From assembly GCA_014155875.1 (NCBI GenBank), contig JACEFZ010022384.1, positions 402,501 through 466,500 on the forward strand: DNA of 64,000 bases, in the 5' to 3' direction. A program made the position numbers and the translations under genes. Under the pieces are notes generated by a model. It had not been told where the DNA came from. It searched no databases and worked only from the letters and a program-made list of their open reading frames with translations. Origin of the DNA: Cepaea nemoralis. Lineage: Eukaryota > Mollusca > Gastropoda > Stylommatophora > Helicidae. Positions 31,511-43,566 of this stretch are shown in pieces (within the stretch, counting starts at the first letter, position 1; every line of letters begins with the position of its first letter).

Positions 31511-33632
31511 AAATAGTTTCCTTAGTTAGTTAGGTAGTGGAAAGATCATCCTCATTGCACATCGAACCATTCAGTCCATAAGTGCTCGGATCCCCTCCTT
31601 AGCAAATCCCGCAGCGTGTAGCGGCTAACGACACCAGCTCTGTGTTGGTTTATCAATCTTCTTTGGCTTCCAGAGTAGTGTTCTTGTTTGGCCACCCCTC
31701 TTTTAATTTGCTATTCTCGCAGTCTGGCCATGGTTGTAGATTCACAGTTATCACTTGGTTCACGCAAAAGTCTTACTTCTCGTAGAGCATTCAGAATGTC
31801 AGCCTGGTCCATGGCGCGTCCGCCCTCCACAGTATCCTCACCTGCGAGCTTGTCAGCCCGCTCATTTCCTTGTACTCCCGCATGCCCTGGCACGAAGATG
31901 AAACTAATCTTTGCCAGCCGAGACCGCTCCAGAGGCAGCAACCATTCTCTTCGGATCGACCCCTCCTCTATCCTCTTGATCATGTTCATTGAGTCACTAA
32001 GGAAACATGCCCTAGTGAATGTCTGTGTCTCGAGCCATGTTATTGCTTTACTTACTGCCATGACTTCCATAGTCAGGCTACTTGTGGTTTCAGTGAAAGC
32101 ACCAGAGTCCTCCTTCACAATTCTCCCTCCGGCCCGAGCCGTAAAGGCCCATGAGCTTCTCACATGTCGGACGACCGACCCATCTGTGTAGATGACAGCA
32201 TCACCGTCTATCGAATTCTCGAATATCAACGCTTGTACTTCAGCCTCAACAGCAGCCGGATTTTCTTGTCTGCATTTTCTATTTAGTTGGATGCAATCTG
32301 AAAAGGATGTGCAGAAATCTGTTGGCACTTGTACCCACTCCTCGCCAGGTTCTAAGTCCTCAAGTGAACACACCTGTTGAAGAATGTCTTCGGCTTGACC
32401 CATCCACGACCGTCCTCTTTTTAACCTGCTGCCCTTCACTTTCATAATTTCACTATGCAGTGGATGTTGTGTGTTTGCGTTAACTCTGAGGTAGGCGCGT
32501 ACTCTGCAAACTTGTATTCTGTCTTCAATGGTTGGAAAATCAAGAAGGTAGCGCATCGCCCTGCATGCTGTATGTCTTGTACATCCAAGAATAATTCGCG
32601 TAGCTTCATTCTGTATCCTTTCCATCCTTTCTATCTGTTTACGGCTGAGAGTCAGGATTGCCATTGCATGCTCAAAAACAGACATGACCAGCCCCTCGTA
32701 CAGAAGACATAGATGGCGCTGCTCACAGTTTGCTGCCGCCATCACCCGCAACGCAGCCAAACCCCGCTTGGCCTTTGTTATCACCTGGTCTATGTGCTCA
32801 TTATAAGCAAGGCTTCGATCAAACCGTATCCCCAGGTAATTCATTGCCTGCGTTCTTTCCACCGTCTCTGAACACAGTTGGTGTTGGATTGTTGACAATA
32901 TGATTATTCAACGAGAACCAAGTCACTGTTGCCTTTGTTGGGTTGACCATTGCCCCAGCTTCATCACACCAAGTACTTATGCGACTGAGTTCGGTTTGTA
33001 GTTCCACCGCAACCTGCTCTCTATCCTTATCCTGACGATACACTAAAACATCGTCGGCATATGACAATGTCCTGCCAGGTCCAGTGATCTGTCACTGGTG
33101 ATTCTCACTGTGTAGGCGTTGAACAGTACCGGAGATAATGGTGATCCCTGTCGTAGGCCAGGATATATTGTTGTTGGTTCCGAAGTCCAACTGCCACATC
33201 TAAAAACTACTTTCCGTTGGAAGAGGGCTGCATCGATCCAACTGAGGAGGAATGGACTTACTTTGAGTTCAGGAAGCTGAAGCATTAAAATATCCAATGG
33301 TAATCTGTTGTACTCGTCCTCAGGATCAATCGCTGCAGCAAAGGTTTCAATGCCTGAGTGGAAACCTTCATAGACATCATGGGCAAAAACTGCTGCATTG
33401 GTCCAGGTTTCTCTTTTTGGACGGTACTCACCCAGGGTAGGTGGGAAAACACCTTGCCTCTCTAGCTGGCTTGATATTTTTCTGGCAATTACCTTCTCCA
33501 GCAGCTTGCCTATTGTATTCTGCATGGTTATAATTCGATATCCCTGAATTTCTTTGTGGTCTTTGTCAGGCTTCGGCAAGGTAATCAGATAGCTATGTAA
33601 CCACTCCTCCTTGATGCTAGCACTCCCTATAT
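31511..33632 (-). pseudogene. LINE-N reverse transcriptase and RNase H half
   Basis: On the minus strand: IKEEWLHSYLITLPKPDKDH, YRIITMQNTIGKLLEKVIAR and LRQGSPLSPVLFNAYT (RT), MSYADDVLVYRQDKD (YADD catalytic motif, about 33,060), MNYLGIRFDRSLAYNEHIDQ, then RNase H with YTDGSV, SLTMEVMAV, LSDSMNMIKRIEEG and FVPGHAGVQGNERADKLAGE. The RNase H frame runs 395 codons (32,898-31,711). Frames change near 33,050. The 3' end near 31,515 has a CTAA-type tail. An RNase H-bearing LINE of this kind fits the I/Nimb-like group. The endonuclease half is inverted at 34,020-35,180. Confidence 0.85.
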
Positions 33633-34010
33633 CAGTGGTTCTCAATCGGTGGGCAATCCCCCCCCCCCCCCAGGGGGAATTTTAGGGTTTCCAGGTGGGG
33701 GGGGGGGAATGAAGACCATTTCAAGATCGCGTTAATACAAGAACCGATTACTTGATATTGTTTTTCCCTTCATACTTTACAGTTATGTACGTCTCATCCT
33801 TCTAAAATCCATTTTATAAAGTAATTAGACCCACAAATCATGTTTTATGTGGATGTCTAGACTTGTTTTAGTATATGCTATTAAAAATACCTTCCATTTT
33901 TACGTATACTGTGTAGGGGTGGGGGATTTTTAGATAGGAAATATGAAAAGGGGGGGGGGGGGGATTTGCGTGTAATTTGTGTGCTAGGAATTAAAACCAG
34001 GAATTTCTAC
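33633..34010. mobile_element. hAT-like remnant with C and G runs
   Basis: It begins CAGTGGTTCTCAATCGGTGG, which matches the terminal inverted repeat consensus of many hAT elements (CAGTGGTTCTCAA). It is followed by a C run, a G run and A/T-rich sequence up to a second G run at 33,950-33,962. The opposite terminal repeat was not found, so it is truncated or damaged. It lies exactly between the two opposed LINE-N halves. Confidence 0.6.
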
Positions 34011-34019
34011 TAAAGATCT

Positions 34020-35180
34020 GCGCGGATGTTACGGAGTTCGTGCATCGAGCGAAGCAATCCTTGAGTGAATTCTTCGCAGCGTGTGTGGTTTCTGTTTTCG
34101 GTTTTTCAACATGGCGGAACAACGTGTGTTCTCCGAGCGGTCAGCAGTCAACCTAACGAGGCGGCGTGGGCGCCGGGCAGGCAGAAAGCGACAAGGTAAG
34201 CGTGGTGGTTTCAGACGTTTTAGACTCAAGTGTCACCGTCTAGGACTCAGGATTATCCGTATTCTGTATTGGAACTGCGCCAGCGTAAAACAACGGGGCT
34301 CTATGTTAGAAACCCTGGTTTACAGGAACGACATTGTAGCGCTCCAGGAGACGAGACTGGGCGATCAGCTACTCCGATTTGCCGGCTTTAAATGTTTCTA
34401 CAACAGACGACATCTGGGAATGGCGATTCTCGTTCGTGACAGCATAGTGGCGTCAGAGCTAGACATGTCCAGTTGGGACAGTGACGATGTGCAAATACAG
34501 GCGTTGAGAGTTCAATCCAGTATATCATTCGTGTTGGTCAATGTTTATGCCGCAACGCGAGTATGGATTCCCAGAAGTGGCAGTGCTTAAGTGACATATT
34601 AGGTCACGAGAGAAATGTTATTTCTGTGGCGATTTCAACGCTAAAGGCAGATCATGGGGAAACATTTCCCCAACACACAGGGGGAGGAGCTCGATACTGC
34701 ACTTGAAACCATTGACCTGGTTTGTGTCAACAGTGGCTGTGTCACCAGGACAGCAAGCCGTCCAGGCGATGAGGACAGTGCTATTGATCTGGCGCTGGTT
34801 TCACCTTCACTCACTACAGTGTGTAGATGAGGTGTCCTAGAACACCACGGCAGCGACCACCACCCTTGCAGCATATTGGTGGAGAAAGGCAGAACCAGGC
34901 AGCACAAGTTAACAGTCAAGACTTTCCAGTATGACAGTGCAGGGCAAGATGTGGTGAGTAAAATAAGACGTGACAAGCGCAGACAGCTTTAGAGCAGGAA
35001 AAAAAAGCTGGGAGCAGCCACCTTGGTGGAATTTCGAGGTGGAGAAGGCTTGGGTGGATAAGCGTAGTGCTGTAAGGAGATGGCAAAATGTCAAGAAAAA
35101 CAGAGGTGATCATCCTAGTCCCTGCATGCACTTAGAAAGAGAGATGCACACAAAAGTAAGCTATTTCAAGAAACTGCCAA
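34020..35180 (+). pseudogene. LINE-N endonuclease half, opposite orientation
   Basis: Plus-strand frame 34,081-34,590: after a basic segment, ILYWNCASVKQRGSMLETL and IVALQETRLGDQLL match the start of an APE-type LINE endonuclease (the catalytic N and E are in NCAS and QET). Further motifs follow in other frames after frameshifts (CGDFNAKGRSWGN, near 34,630, and PWWNFEVEKAWVDKRSAVRR near 35,020). It stops at about 35,180 against LINE-A. It covers the part of LINE-N that 31,511-33,632 lacks, with no overlap. Confidence 0.78.
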
Positions 35181-37521
35181 CTCTTGACCACCTGGACACA
35201 CTTCCCACCATAACAGAAGTTAAGTGTGTTATAAATGAACTTGCATCAGGCAAGGCTCCAGGTAAGGATGGGATTCCAATAGAGGTAATCAGGAATGGGC
35301 AAGACACATTCACTCTACAGATCCACCAGCTAATAGAGCTATGCTGGCGAGAAGGACAAGTCCCACAAGATTTCAAAGATTCAAGCATCATAACGCTGTA
35401 CAAAGAACAAGGGCGATCGGAGCGACTGTAACAACTATAGGGGTATCTCACTTCTGTGTATTGTTGGGAAAGTATTTGTCAGAATTGTTCTGCGCAGACT
35501 TCAAGTCCTGGGAGATAAAGTCTACCCCGAATCACAGTGCGGCTTTCGACAGAACCGGTCTACCATTGATATGATATTCCCATTGCGACAAATGCAAGAA
35601 AAATGCCGGGAACAAAATCAACCATTGTTTATTGATTGATTGATTGATTTATTGATTTAGGAACCGACATCACAGCATTCGGGACATTCCCATAAGCACT
35701 CCGTCCCCATCCTCAGCAGCCAGCGAAGAGTTCCAACACTAATAGTTCCAGTAGCAATCTGATTATATGTCCGTCTCGCCTTTCCTCTGAGCGTCGATCG
35801 TCGGCTAGATCCCCTCGTCACACCTCGCTGCCTCATTCTTACCAGACTATGATGATCCATTTGCGCCTCCGAGGTGTACACGTGCTCCCACAAGGCCGCA
35901 ACCACGTCTCTTTTGTCATGCATCAATACTCCACCAAGTTTTGCCAAGCCAGCCGATCTGTCCTCCTGTTCATTCCCCAGCACACCGGCATGCCCAGGAG
36001 AAAAGATCCAGGTGATGCTTGCTACCCGTGACCTCCGAAGCGAAGCAAGCCATTCTGCACGAAGCTTGCCTGTTCTCACCCTCCTCAGCATGCTTTCTGA
36101 GTCAGTTACAATCACAATGTGTGTATGTATCGATTTCTCTATCCAGCGGGAAGCTGCACTGACCGCTTCCACCTCCATTCTTAAGCTAGATGTTGTGTTA
36201 TCATACGCCATTGTTTATTGCCTTCGTCGACCTCACAAAGGCATTTGATTTGGTCAGTCGTAAGGGTCTGTTGAAAGCACTAAAGAAGATTGGCTGTCCA
36301 CCAACTCTTCTGTCCATTGTGGAATCGTTCCACACTGGCATGAAGGGTATTATCAAGTTTGATGGTGCAACTTCAGAAGAATTTGAAATCAAGAGTGGAG
36401 TTAAGCAAGGCTGTTGTACTATCCCCCACCCTCTTTGGGATATACTTTTCACTTCTACTGAAATATGCCTTTCGTGATCAGGATGCCGGTATATACATTC
36501 ATTCACGCTCAGATGGCGGCCTCTATAATGCTCAGAGATTGAAGGCCAAGTCTAAAATTAGGAGGGTACTAATCGGAGAGTTTTTTTTTGCGGATGATGC
36601 TGCGATTACGACCCACTCTGAGGAAGAATTACAACATCTACTATCTGCATTCTCCAATGCTTGTTCTGAATTTGGTTTAACAATTAACAAAAGAAGACAC
36701 AGATTATGTCACAATGTGCACATAGGGTACCATCAATATTTATTGACTACGCCGAATTGGAGATAGTAGACCATTTTACATATCTAGGATCAGAGGTAAA
36801 TAGCAAATTATCCCTAGATCAGGAAATCAACATCGGGATTGGTAGAGACAGCAACAACAATGAACATGTTAGCAAAAAGAGTCTGGGAGAACAGGAAAGC
36901 TCACTGCCAAAACAAAAGTCCTCGTCTACCAAGCCTGTGTCCTTAGTACTCTTCTTTATGGCAGTGAAACCTGGACAACTTACTCACACCAAGAGAAACG
37001 TTTAAACAGCTTTCATATGCGGTGTCTGCGAAGAATACTTGGTATTAAGTGGCAAGACAAAATCACAAATACTGAAGTATTGGAAAGATCAGGTTGTGTG
37101 ACGGTGTATTCCATGCTCAGTCTTCGTAGACTTAGATGGATAGGACACGTTAGGAGGATAGAATGATGGTGGAATACCAAAGGACATCCTTTTTGGTGAA
37201 TTACAGACGGGTAGGAGATCTCAGGGTCGGCCTCTACTACGATACAAAGATGTGTGTAAGCGGGACATGATTGATACAGGCATTGATAATGCACATTGGG
37301 AGCAAGTCGCCGCTGAACGTGTTGCATGGAGGGCAACTATCAGAAATGGAATAAAGACAAAGGAGAAAATGATTGCAGATAAAGCACACACAGAGTGTGA
37401 GAGACGTAAGATGGTGCATGATGGTGGAAATGACCATGTTTTCACATGCATCCACTGTGGACAAACATTTGCAGCACGAATTGGCCTTACCAGCCACACT
37501 CGCCACCGCCATGGGTCGTAG
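35181..37521 (+). pseudogene. LINE-A, right-arm copy with C-terminal zinc finger
   Basis: It starts at LPTLDHLDTLPTITEVKC and continues ASGKAPGKDGIPIEVIRNGQ (RT start), VDLTKAFDLVSRKGLLKALK, FEIKSGVKQGC, GEFFFADDAAITTHS (FADD motif), RCLRRILGIKWQDKI and GELQTGRRSQGRPLLRYKDV. It ends with a C2H2 finger, CIHCGQTFAARIGLTSHTRH. Frames shift at least four times. A nested LINE-N fragment occupies 35,634-36,208. It is 5'-truncated relative to the left copy by about 440 bp. Confidence 0.84.
35634..36208 (-). mobile_element. 5'-truncated LINE-N insertion in LINE-A, right arm
   Basis: The mirror of 30,035-30,604. TSDs CATTGTTTATT at 35,623-35,633 and 36,209-36,219. The minus strand encodes SLRMEVEAVSAASRWIEK, VTDSESMLRRVRTGKL, WIFSPGHAGVLGNEQEDRS and the family tail ending ECPECCDVGS as one 184-codon frame. 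About five residues differ from the left-arm copy across 173. Confidence 0.88.
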
Positions 37522-38950
37522 TTATTAAGCCTTTTTGAAGCACAATGTACCAATCTATCGTCTGTCAAGACGGAAAGGTGCCAATATAGGCGGCGTGGTA
37601 TAGAAATTACGAAACATGCAAGCAACAGTGTTCTTGTCATGCGCACTGAGGACTTTTGTACGTTGCGATAGTTGTCATTTTTCGTCGTTCTCGGAGCGAG
37701 GTCGACATTTTCAGAGAGATCCGAACAGATCCGATACTCAAAAATATTAACGGAATTGTGTGTGTTACATGAGAAACAACATTCAAACGACATATTCGAT
37801 TCAGCATCCTGTCTCTCACTGGTGATTGTAACAAACAGAGCTGTTGAAAATAATGTAATATTGAACTTGCACTTCTCTTTCATGTATATATGTCACCCAA
37901 TGAATCCACAACAAGAACATTAATAATCATGCAAACCAAATTCTTGTGGGGGGCCACCAATCTACTAAAGCGCTGTGGATAAAACACAGCAATCAATCTT
38001 TCAACTGCTATACACACTGTAATATATGAAGAAGTTCAGAATCCAACATGGGACACATAATTAATCATGGTATCTACAATTGCTGCAAACAGCGATTCTA
38101 ATCAATTAATTATTCCCTTCTTTTTAAATGCGCTTTGGTTATTTACAGACTGACCAATGAAAGTATTAATTCAACACAACTTATCTGCCATTGTCAAACA
38201 AAATAACAGAATATTTGAAGACTGTTCCAGTCCACACTTTCTTAACACAATAAAAATGATGACGTTTCCAACAACCCTAAGAAAACCGATGATTAAATTG
38301 GCGATATAGTTACTGTACAAGATCATCTGAAGAGTCGTATCAACACTCATTTATTGGTTACTTAGGAACGAATCTTCTAAGTCTTTCGGTACATTATCTT
38401 TAATGATTTTCACACTGGTGATGTTATAGTCACCCTTTAAATCAATAAAGCTTGCAAAATCTGGACATCCGAAGTCATGATGAAGTCCGTAGGCTGCTTA
38501 AGCCTAAGAATTGTGAGATAAACTTGTAAGTTGTTGACAACCCCTCACAGGCAAATAGTATTAACGTTTTGCCAGCAGTTGCGATCTGCCAAGAACTTCT
38601 CTATATTGTTGTCGATAGTTATATCAAGACAAGCATACAATCATTCGATTATATTGTGTCTTCATTAATATTCATGCTCAAATATGCATGTGTCGATGCA
38701 TTATAATATCGACTATTTTTTGTGTGTCTCTCCAATTTGTTAAGGAAAGTGAGAAGCATGGTCAATTGTATTGATTAGCACTCACAGACTGCGATGGGGG
38801 AAAACATTTACTCTATACACACATACAGCCCTATCAATATTGTTGACTTGTAGCTTCAGCTAAACAACAAACAACAGCCAATAGACAATAGACAACAGAT
38901 AAATGGAAATCTATAGACACATAAAGTCCGAACGAAAATGTAGACTTGTA
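37522..38950. other. 1.4 kb without recognised features, right arm only
   Basis: A/T-rich sequence after the LINE-A zinc finger. Frames are short and stop-rich; none has a recognisable motif. The left arm has no counterpart: there LINE-A is cut at the poly-C. It may be flanking DNA of the original LINE-A insertion or another old element. Confidence 0.5.
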
Positions 38951-38957
38951 TCTCCAA

Positions 38958-39363
38958 CTGTTGTTGTTTATCCATCAAGAATGATGATGACCATTCATTT
39001 CATCCAGTTGGGTTGAAGGTATGGAGCCGTGGGTTCTAAGATGGCTGATAAGGCCTATTTTGGCTCGAAATGTTCTTTGACAATGTGGGCAAAGAATGCT
39101 TGACGTCTCTGGAGGAGGGTTTCCTGCAGTGGTTTTTCTGTCCTGCCTTTTCTTCACAGCTCTTGCAGTCCTGGTTGCCTCGCATATGACTGCACCTTTG
39201 CGTAATGATGCACGCCACGAATTTCGGTCTCTGGCTGCAGCCTCCCAGGTGTCATGATGAATTCCAAAAGCATTCAGTGAAATTTTCAGTATCTTTAAAG
39301 CGTTTCCTCTGGCCACCTTGGGAGCTTTTACCACAACGCAGTTCGCTGTAGAACATTCGTTTT
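38958..39363 (-). mobile_element. 5'-truncated LINE-B insertion
   Basis: A 406-bp insertion flanked by TCTCCAA at 38,951-38,957 and 39,364-39,370. The minus strand encodes the LINE-B end: SLNAFGIHHDTWEAAARDRN, AVICEATRTARAVKKRQDRK and the C2H2 finger CPHCQRTFRAKIGLISHLRTH is present (C-X2-C-X12-H-X3-H). It ends GMNGHHHS-like and an AAC-repeat tail. One open frame of about 130 codons. Confidence 0.85.
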
Positions 39364-39689
39364 TCTCCAACTACACAGCAGCAGACAACAGAAACATTGA
39401 GAACAATTAGCAGCCAGTGGCTGGCAGATATTCCTGCTGGTCGGTTGTACGATGTTCAAGTCTCCATCGAGGCCAGGATTTAAACACATGGATCAGTCTT
39501 AAATTGGTACCTGAAAATGTTCTGGAAAATAAAGGCGACCATCGTGACATTTACCACGTTACCCGTGGACTGCATATTATTCTATACAAACATGTAGCTA
39601 GTATCACAGTGGTATTTGGGTAGGGTATCCCCTATCAAAGGAGAAGTAAGGTACCTCCTTTCCTTCGCTGACTTAGCCTTCTGCACAGG

Positions 39690-40239
39690 AGACATCCTCC
39701 AAACAATCGATCGCTAAGTGCTTGACCAATTAGCAGGCAATGACCTCAGACCGATCACACTTACAATGAATATGGAGTATGTTTCGCATGAGCAAAAGCC
39801 ATTATCTTTCTGGAATTACAAACGAGCTGATTGGGATAGATTTGCCTTACTCACAGATAAATACTGTGAAAACATAAAAACACGAGTTCATTCCCAGAGG
39901 GGCGAGGAAAACTTATAAGCCGTACTGGAATGAAGAACTATACCTTTTGGAAGACAAATTAGAAGATGCCAGGAAGACAGTAAAAAAAGAGAACAACAAA
40001 CTGAACCGAACATAACTCTTAAAGCCATCACAACAGAATATAAAAGAACATTAAATGAAACAATACGTGATAATTGGAAGGGAAAACATAAAACCTGATC
40101 ATTGACAGGGATGGAAACAAACTATGGAAACTAGTGAAAGCAATGAAAAATAAAGGACTCAGAAACAAACACATACTAATTAAACAAGGATATGTCATGC
40201 TTACAAGACAAAACGCTGCAAATGCACTAATGGAATAAT
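39690..40239 (+). pseudogene. LINE-D endonuclease end and linker, right arm
   Basis: SFWNYKRADWDRFALLTDKY (end of the endonuclease region in LINE polyproteins), then in other frames KPYWNEELYLLEDKLEDARK and LIIDRDGNKLWKLVKAMKNK-like sequence. The RTE-like LINE at 40,240-42,916 interrupts it and it resumes briefly at 42,928-42,990 before mariner sequence; the RT part continues from 43,567. Upstream, 39,400-39,690 is probably the same element but too decayed to support. Confidence 0.62.
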
Positions 40240-42916
40240 CAATCAATCATGTGCCATGCCGGAAAGCGTGGGCGGTCATGACTAGCCATTTCACTCTATC
40301 ACCAGAGTCGTGGATCAGCTCAGTGTTCCTGTCTCGTCCATGCCACGTGGCTAAACCATCCAGGTATTTTCCTCTCGGTCTTCCTCTTGGTCTGTTCCCC
40401 TCGACCTTGCCAGTTGTCGATAAGTTCTCCAATCCATTTCTTCTCATAACATGTCCAAAGAATTTTGACTGTCTACGTCTAATTGCTCTAATCAGTCTAC
40501 GATTTTCATTTGTCTCCTGTAGTACTTGGTCATTGGTTTTTCTATCTGTCAGTGGTACTCTTTGCATTTTCCTCAGAAAACAACATTTCTGTAGCCATCA
40601 AATGTTTTTCAGCTTGACTGCACATTGTCCAAGTTTCACATCCATACAAAAGAACAGGCTCTATGTACCCCCTCAACACTCTTTTTCTCGTTTCAATTGA
40701 CATCTTTTTATTGGTCAGAATGTTTTTCATCTTGCTAAAGGCTACTTTCGCCATGGCGATTCTTGTTCTAATCTCTTCAAGGCATCTCCCATCAGATGTT
40801 ATGACTGTTCCGAGATAATTGTATCGATTCACTTGTTGAAGAATATTCCCATTTACTTGTATATTACATTGTGGTACTTCGTTCTTCCTAGTGACGACCA
40901 TAACCTGTGTCTTCTTACAATTTAATTCCAACCCCAGCTGCTCACTGTGTACAACAACAGCGTCTACTAATTGTTGCAGATCCTGTGCATTGTCTGCAAT
41001 CAATACTGTATCATCTGCATATCTAATGTTATTGATGTTTCTTCCTCCAATGCTGATTCCATTTATATCTTCTACATTTCTGAAAATATTTTCACTGTAT
41101 AGGGAAAAAATATCTGGAGACATTACACGTCCCTGCCTAACACCTCTTTTAATAGGTTGATATTGTCCCACTTCATTATCAATCCTTGTTGTTTCCAATA
41201 TATGTTTTTTATAAGTCTAATGTCTTTCCCATCAATTTGTAGATCTGCAAGCATATCCACCATGTTGACATGTCTGACTCTATCAAAAGCCTTTGTGTAG
41301 TTAATAAAGCAAAGATGTATATCCTTGTTTACTTCTCTAGCACGTTCAATAACTGTTCGCAGCAAATACACAGCATTTACTGTACCCTTTCCTTCTACAA
41401 ACCCACATTGTTCTTCCCCTATTTCAGGTTGTATTTTCTTCCTCACTCTTTGCATGATAATTCGTAACAAAATCTTTGTGATGTGACTCATTATACTAAT
41501 TGTTCTATGTTGATCACATTCCAAGGTTCCTGATTTCTTTGGAATTGCAATAAATACAGAATTACATAATTCAGAAGGTATATCTCCAGTATCATATAAT
41601 GTGTTCAGCAGTCTGGTGACTTGCCCAATTCCAAATTCTTCTAAAGCTTTAATCATTTCTGTTGTGATGTTATCTGCACCGGGGGCCTTGCCAGTTTTCA
41701 TATGCTTAAGAACATTTTGAACCTCCATTTTTAAAATTTGTGGTCCTTCATTAATAAATCTAATAGCATACTGTTCCTCTCTGTTATCATTATACAGGTT
41801 TTTCACATAATCTGTCCATACCTGTAGAATCTGATCTTTTTCTATTATGATTTTGCCATCTTTAGTTTTTAGACAGCCTGTTGATGTACTTGTTCTTTTA
41901 TTAGTAAGTTCCTGAATTCTTTTGTGCACTAATTTGGTATTTTGACTGTTGTGTTGTTTTTCAATTTCTAAGCACTTTTCCTCAAGCCATGATTCTTTTG
42001 CCTTCCTACATAATACTCTGACTTGTCTGTGAATTTCTTCATATTTGGCAGGGTTATTTTTGTTGAGTCTTCTTGTTTCCATTAGGTGTAAAATTTCTTC
42101 AGTCATCCATTTCTTACGACCCACCTTCTTTAATTTTGGAATAGTTGTTTCTGCAGCCAATCTGATTGAATTCTTTAACATTTCCCATTGATCATTCACA
42201 TCCTGGAATAATATCTCTAGATCAGACAATATATCAAATCTGTTCTGTACTTTTATGTTGAATTTGTTTTGAATTTCCTTGTCATTGCTCAATGTACACA
42301 AATCATATTTAGTGTTTCCTGTTATATACTTGATTTTCTTCAGCTTTATCCTCAATGTTCATGTAAGTAATCTGTGGTCACTATAACAATCAACACTGGG
42401 AACTGTTTTTACTACTGTTAGTGCATTTCTAAATCTTCTGCTAATCAGAATGTAGTCAGTCTGGTTTCTAATCCTGCTATCAGGACTCCTCCATGTCCAT
42501 AATCTTCTATGGTGTCGCTTGAACCAGGTGTTTCCTACAATCATTTCCTTTTCTTTTGCCCACTCTACGAGTCTGTATCCTCTTTCATTTCTCTCTACTA
42601 GCCCATAGTCTCCTACTGTGTATCTATCACCTTGATTTCCTACTTTTGCATTGAAGTCTCCTATTATGATGTTTATTTCAGAATTTTTACATTTCTTTAA
42701 GGCAGACTCTATGTCATTATAAAATTCCTCTACACTATCTTCACTGGACTCTCCTGTTGGGGCATATACTTGAGTAACATTTATGCTAAAAGGTCTGCCA
42801 CTCAATTTAACTTGTAGAACTCTGTCCGACACGGCCCAATATCCTTGAACAGATTTTGATGTTTTCCGGTCCAAAATTATTGCCACTCCCCTTTGTCGAT
42901 CTTCACCTCCAGAATA
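40240..42916 (-). mobile_element. RTE-like LINE, nearly complete, right arm only
   Basis: An insertion with 11-bp TSD AATGGAATAAT at 40,229-40,239 and 42,917-42,927. On the minus strand 42,886-42,359 encodes an APE endonuclease lacking its N-terminus (VTQVYAPTGES, NIIIGDFNAKVGNQ, CYSDHRLLT). 42,355-41,123 encodes the linker and RT start (GKAPGADNITTEMIKALEEF, CFINYTKAFDRVRHVNMVDM). 41,198-40,542 encodes the RT core (IKRGVRQGRVMSPDIFSLYS, NIRYADDTVLIADNAQDLQQ) and thumb, and 40,567-40,247 the C-terminus (GHVMRRNGLENLSTTGKVEG, RPRGRPRGKYLDGLATW). Three frame changes separate the pieces. The tail is TGAT repeats. It is the best-preserved LINE in the window. The sequence signature resembles the RTE/BovB group. 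Confidence 0.86.
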
Positions 42917-42997
42917 AATGGAATAATATGATGGTGCAAACTACATTAATATCAGAACAGAAAAAAGCAATCATAGTTAAGCAGACACATCATAGTA

Positions 42998-43314
42998 TGA
43001 GGGTAAGTTAATAAGTAAGTCACAAATGGCTGTAGAAAAATAACTAAATATGATAACAACGTGAAACCAGTTTATTTGTGTACATACATTGTCCCTTTAT
43101 TTCTCAACATAATTTTCACCAACATTGATGCACTTATCCTATCGTTTTATCAGTCCTCCCAAACCCGCTGCTACCGGCTCTGTTTTCTAAACCACGTTTT
43201 CACTTTACATTCAACTTCGGTGTCATTCGCGAAATGTCTACCGCCAAGGTGGTTTCAGTGGACTTAGTCCCTAGCGATTTCCCTTAAAGCGGTGCATAGT
43301 TGGGTAGAAAAAGA
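42998..43314 (-). pseudogene. Mariner 3' end remnant, right arm
   Basis: Starts at a TA with the inverted repeat TGAGGGTAAGTTAATAAGTA and, on the minus strand, encodes the end of a mariner transposase (GLGGLIKRWDRCINVGENYV followed by a stop). It contains the ending that the left-arm remnant (28,643-28,852) lost. A MITE of the same family begins immediately after (43,317). Confidence 0.75.
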
Positions 43315-43316
43315 TA

Positions 43317-43566
43317 CGAGGGCGAGTCAATAAGTAAGTCACACAGGTCTGTGGGATGGCAGATCAATTAAAACAGAGCACGCAGTTCTATGCAGCTGGT
43401 TTGGAGGACTGATAAAACGATGGGGTAAGTGCATCAATGTTATGTTGAAACATAAAGGGACAAAATGTATATATAATAATAAACTGTTTCAAGTTGTTAT
43501 CATATTTAGGGATTTTTTACAGCCATTTGTGACTTACTTATTAACTTACTTATTAACTTACCTTCG
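43317..43566. mobile_element. Mariner-derived MITE, right arm
   Basis: 250 bp between TA at 43,315-43,316 and 43,567-43,568. TIR CGAGGGCGAGTCAATAAGTA at one end; at the other the TIR is partly duplicated (TTAACTTACTTATTAACTT appears as a local repeat). The interior carries the FYAAGLEDxxNDG-type transposase tail seen in the neighbouring remnant. Mirror of 28,399-28,638. Confidence 0.78.
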
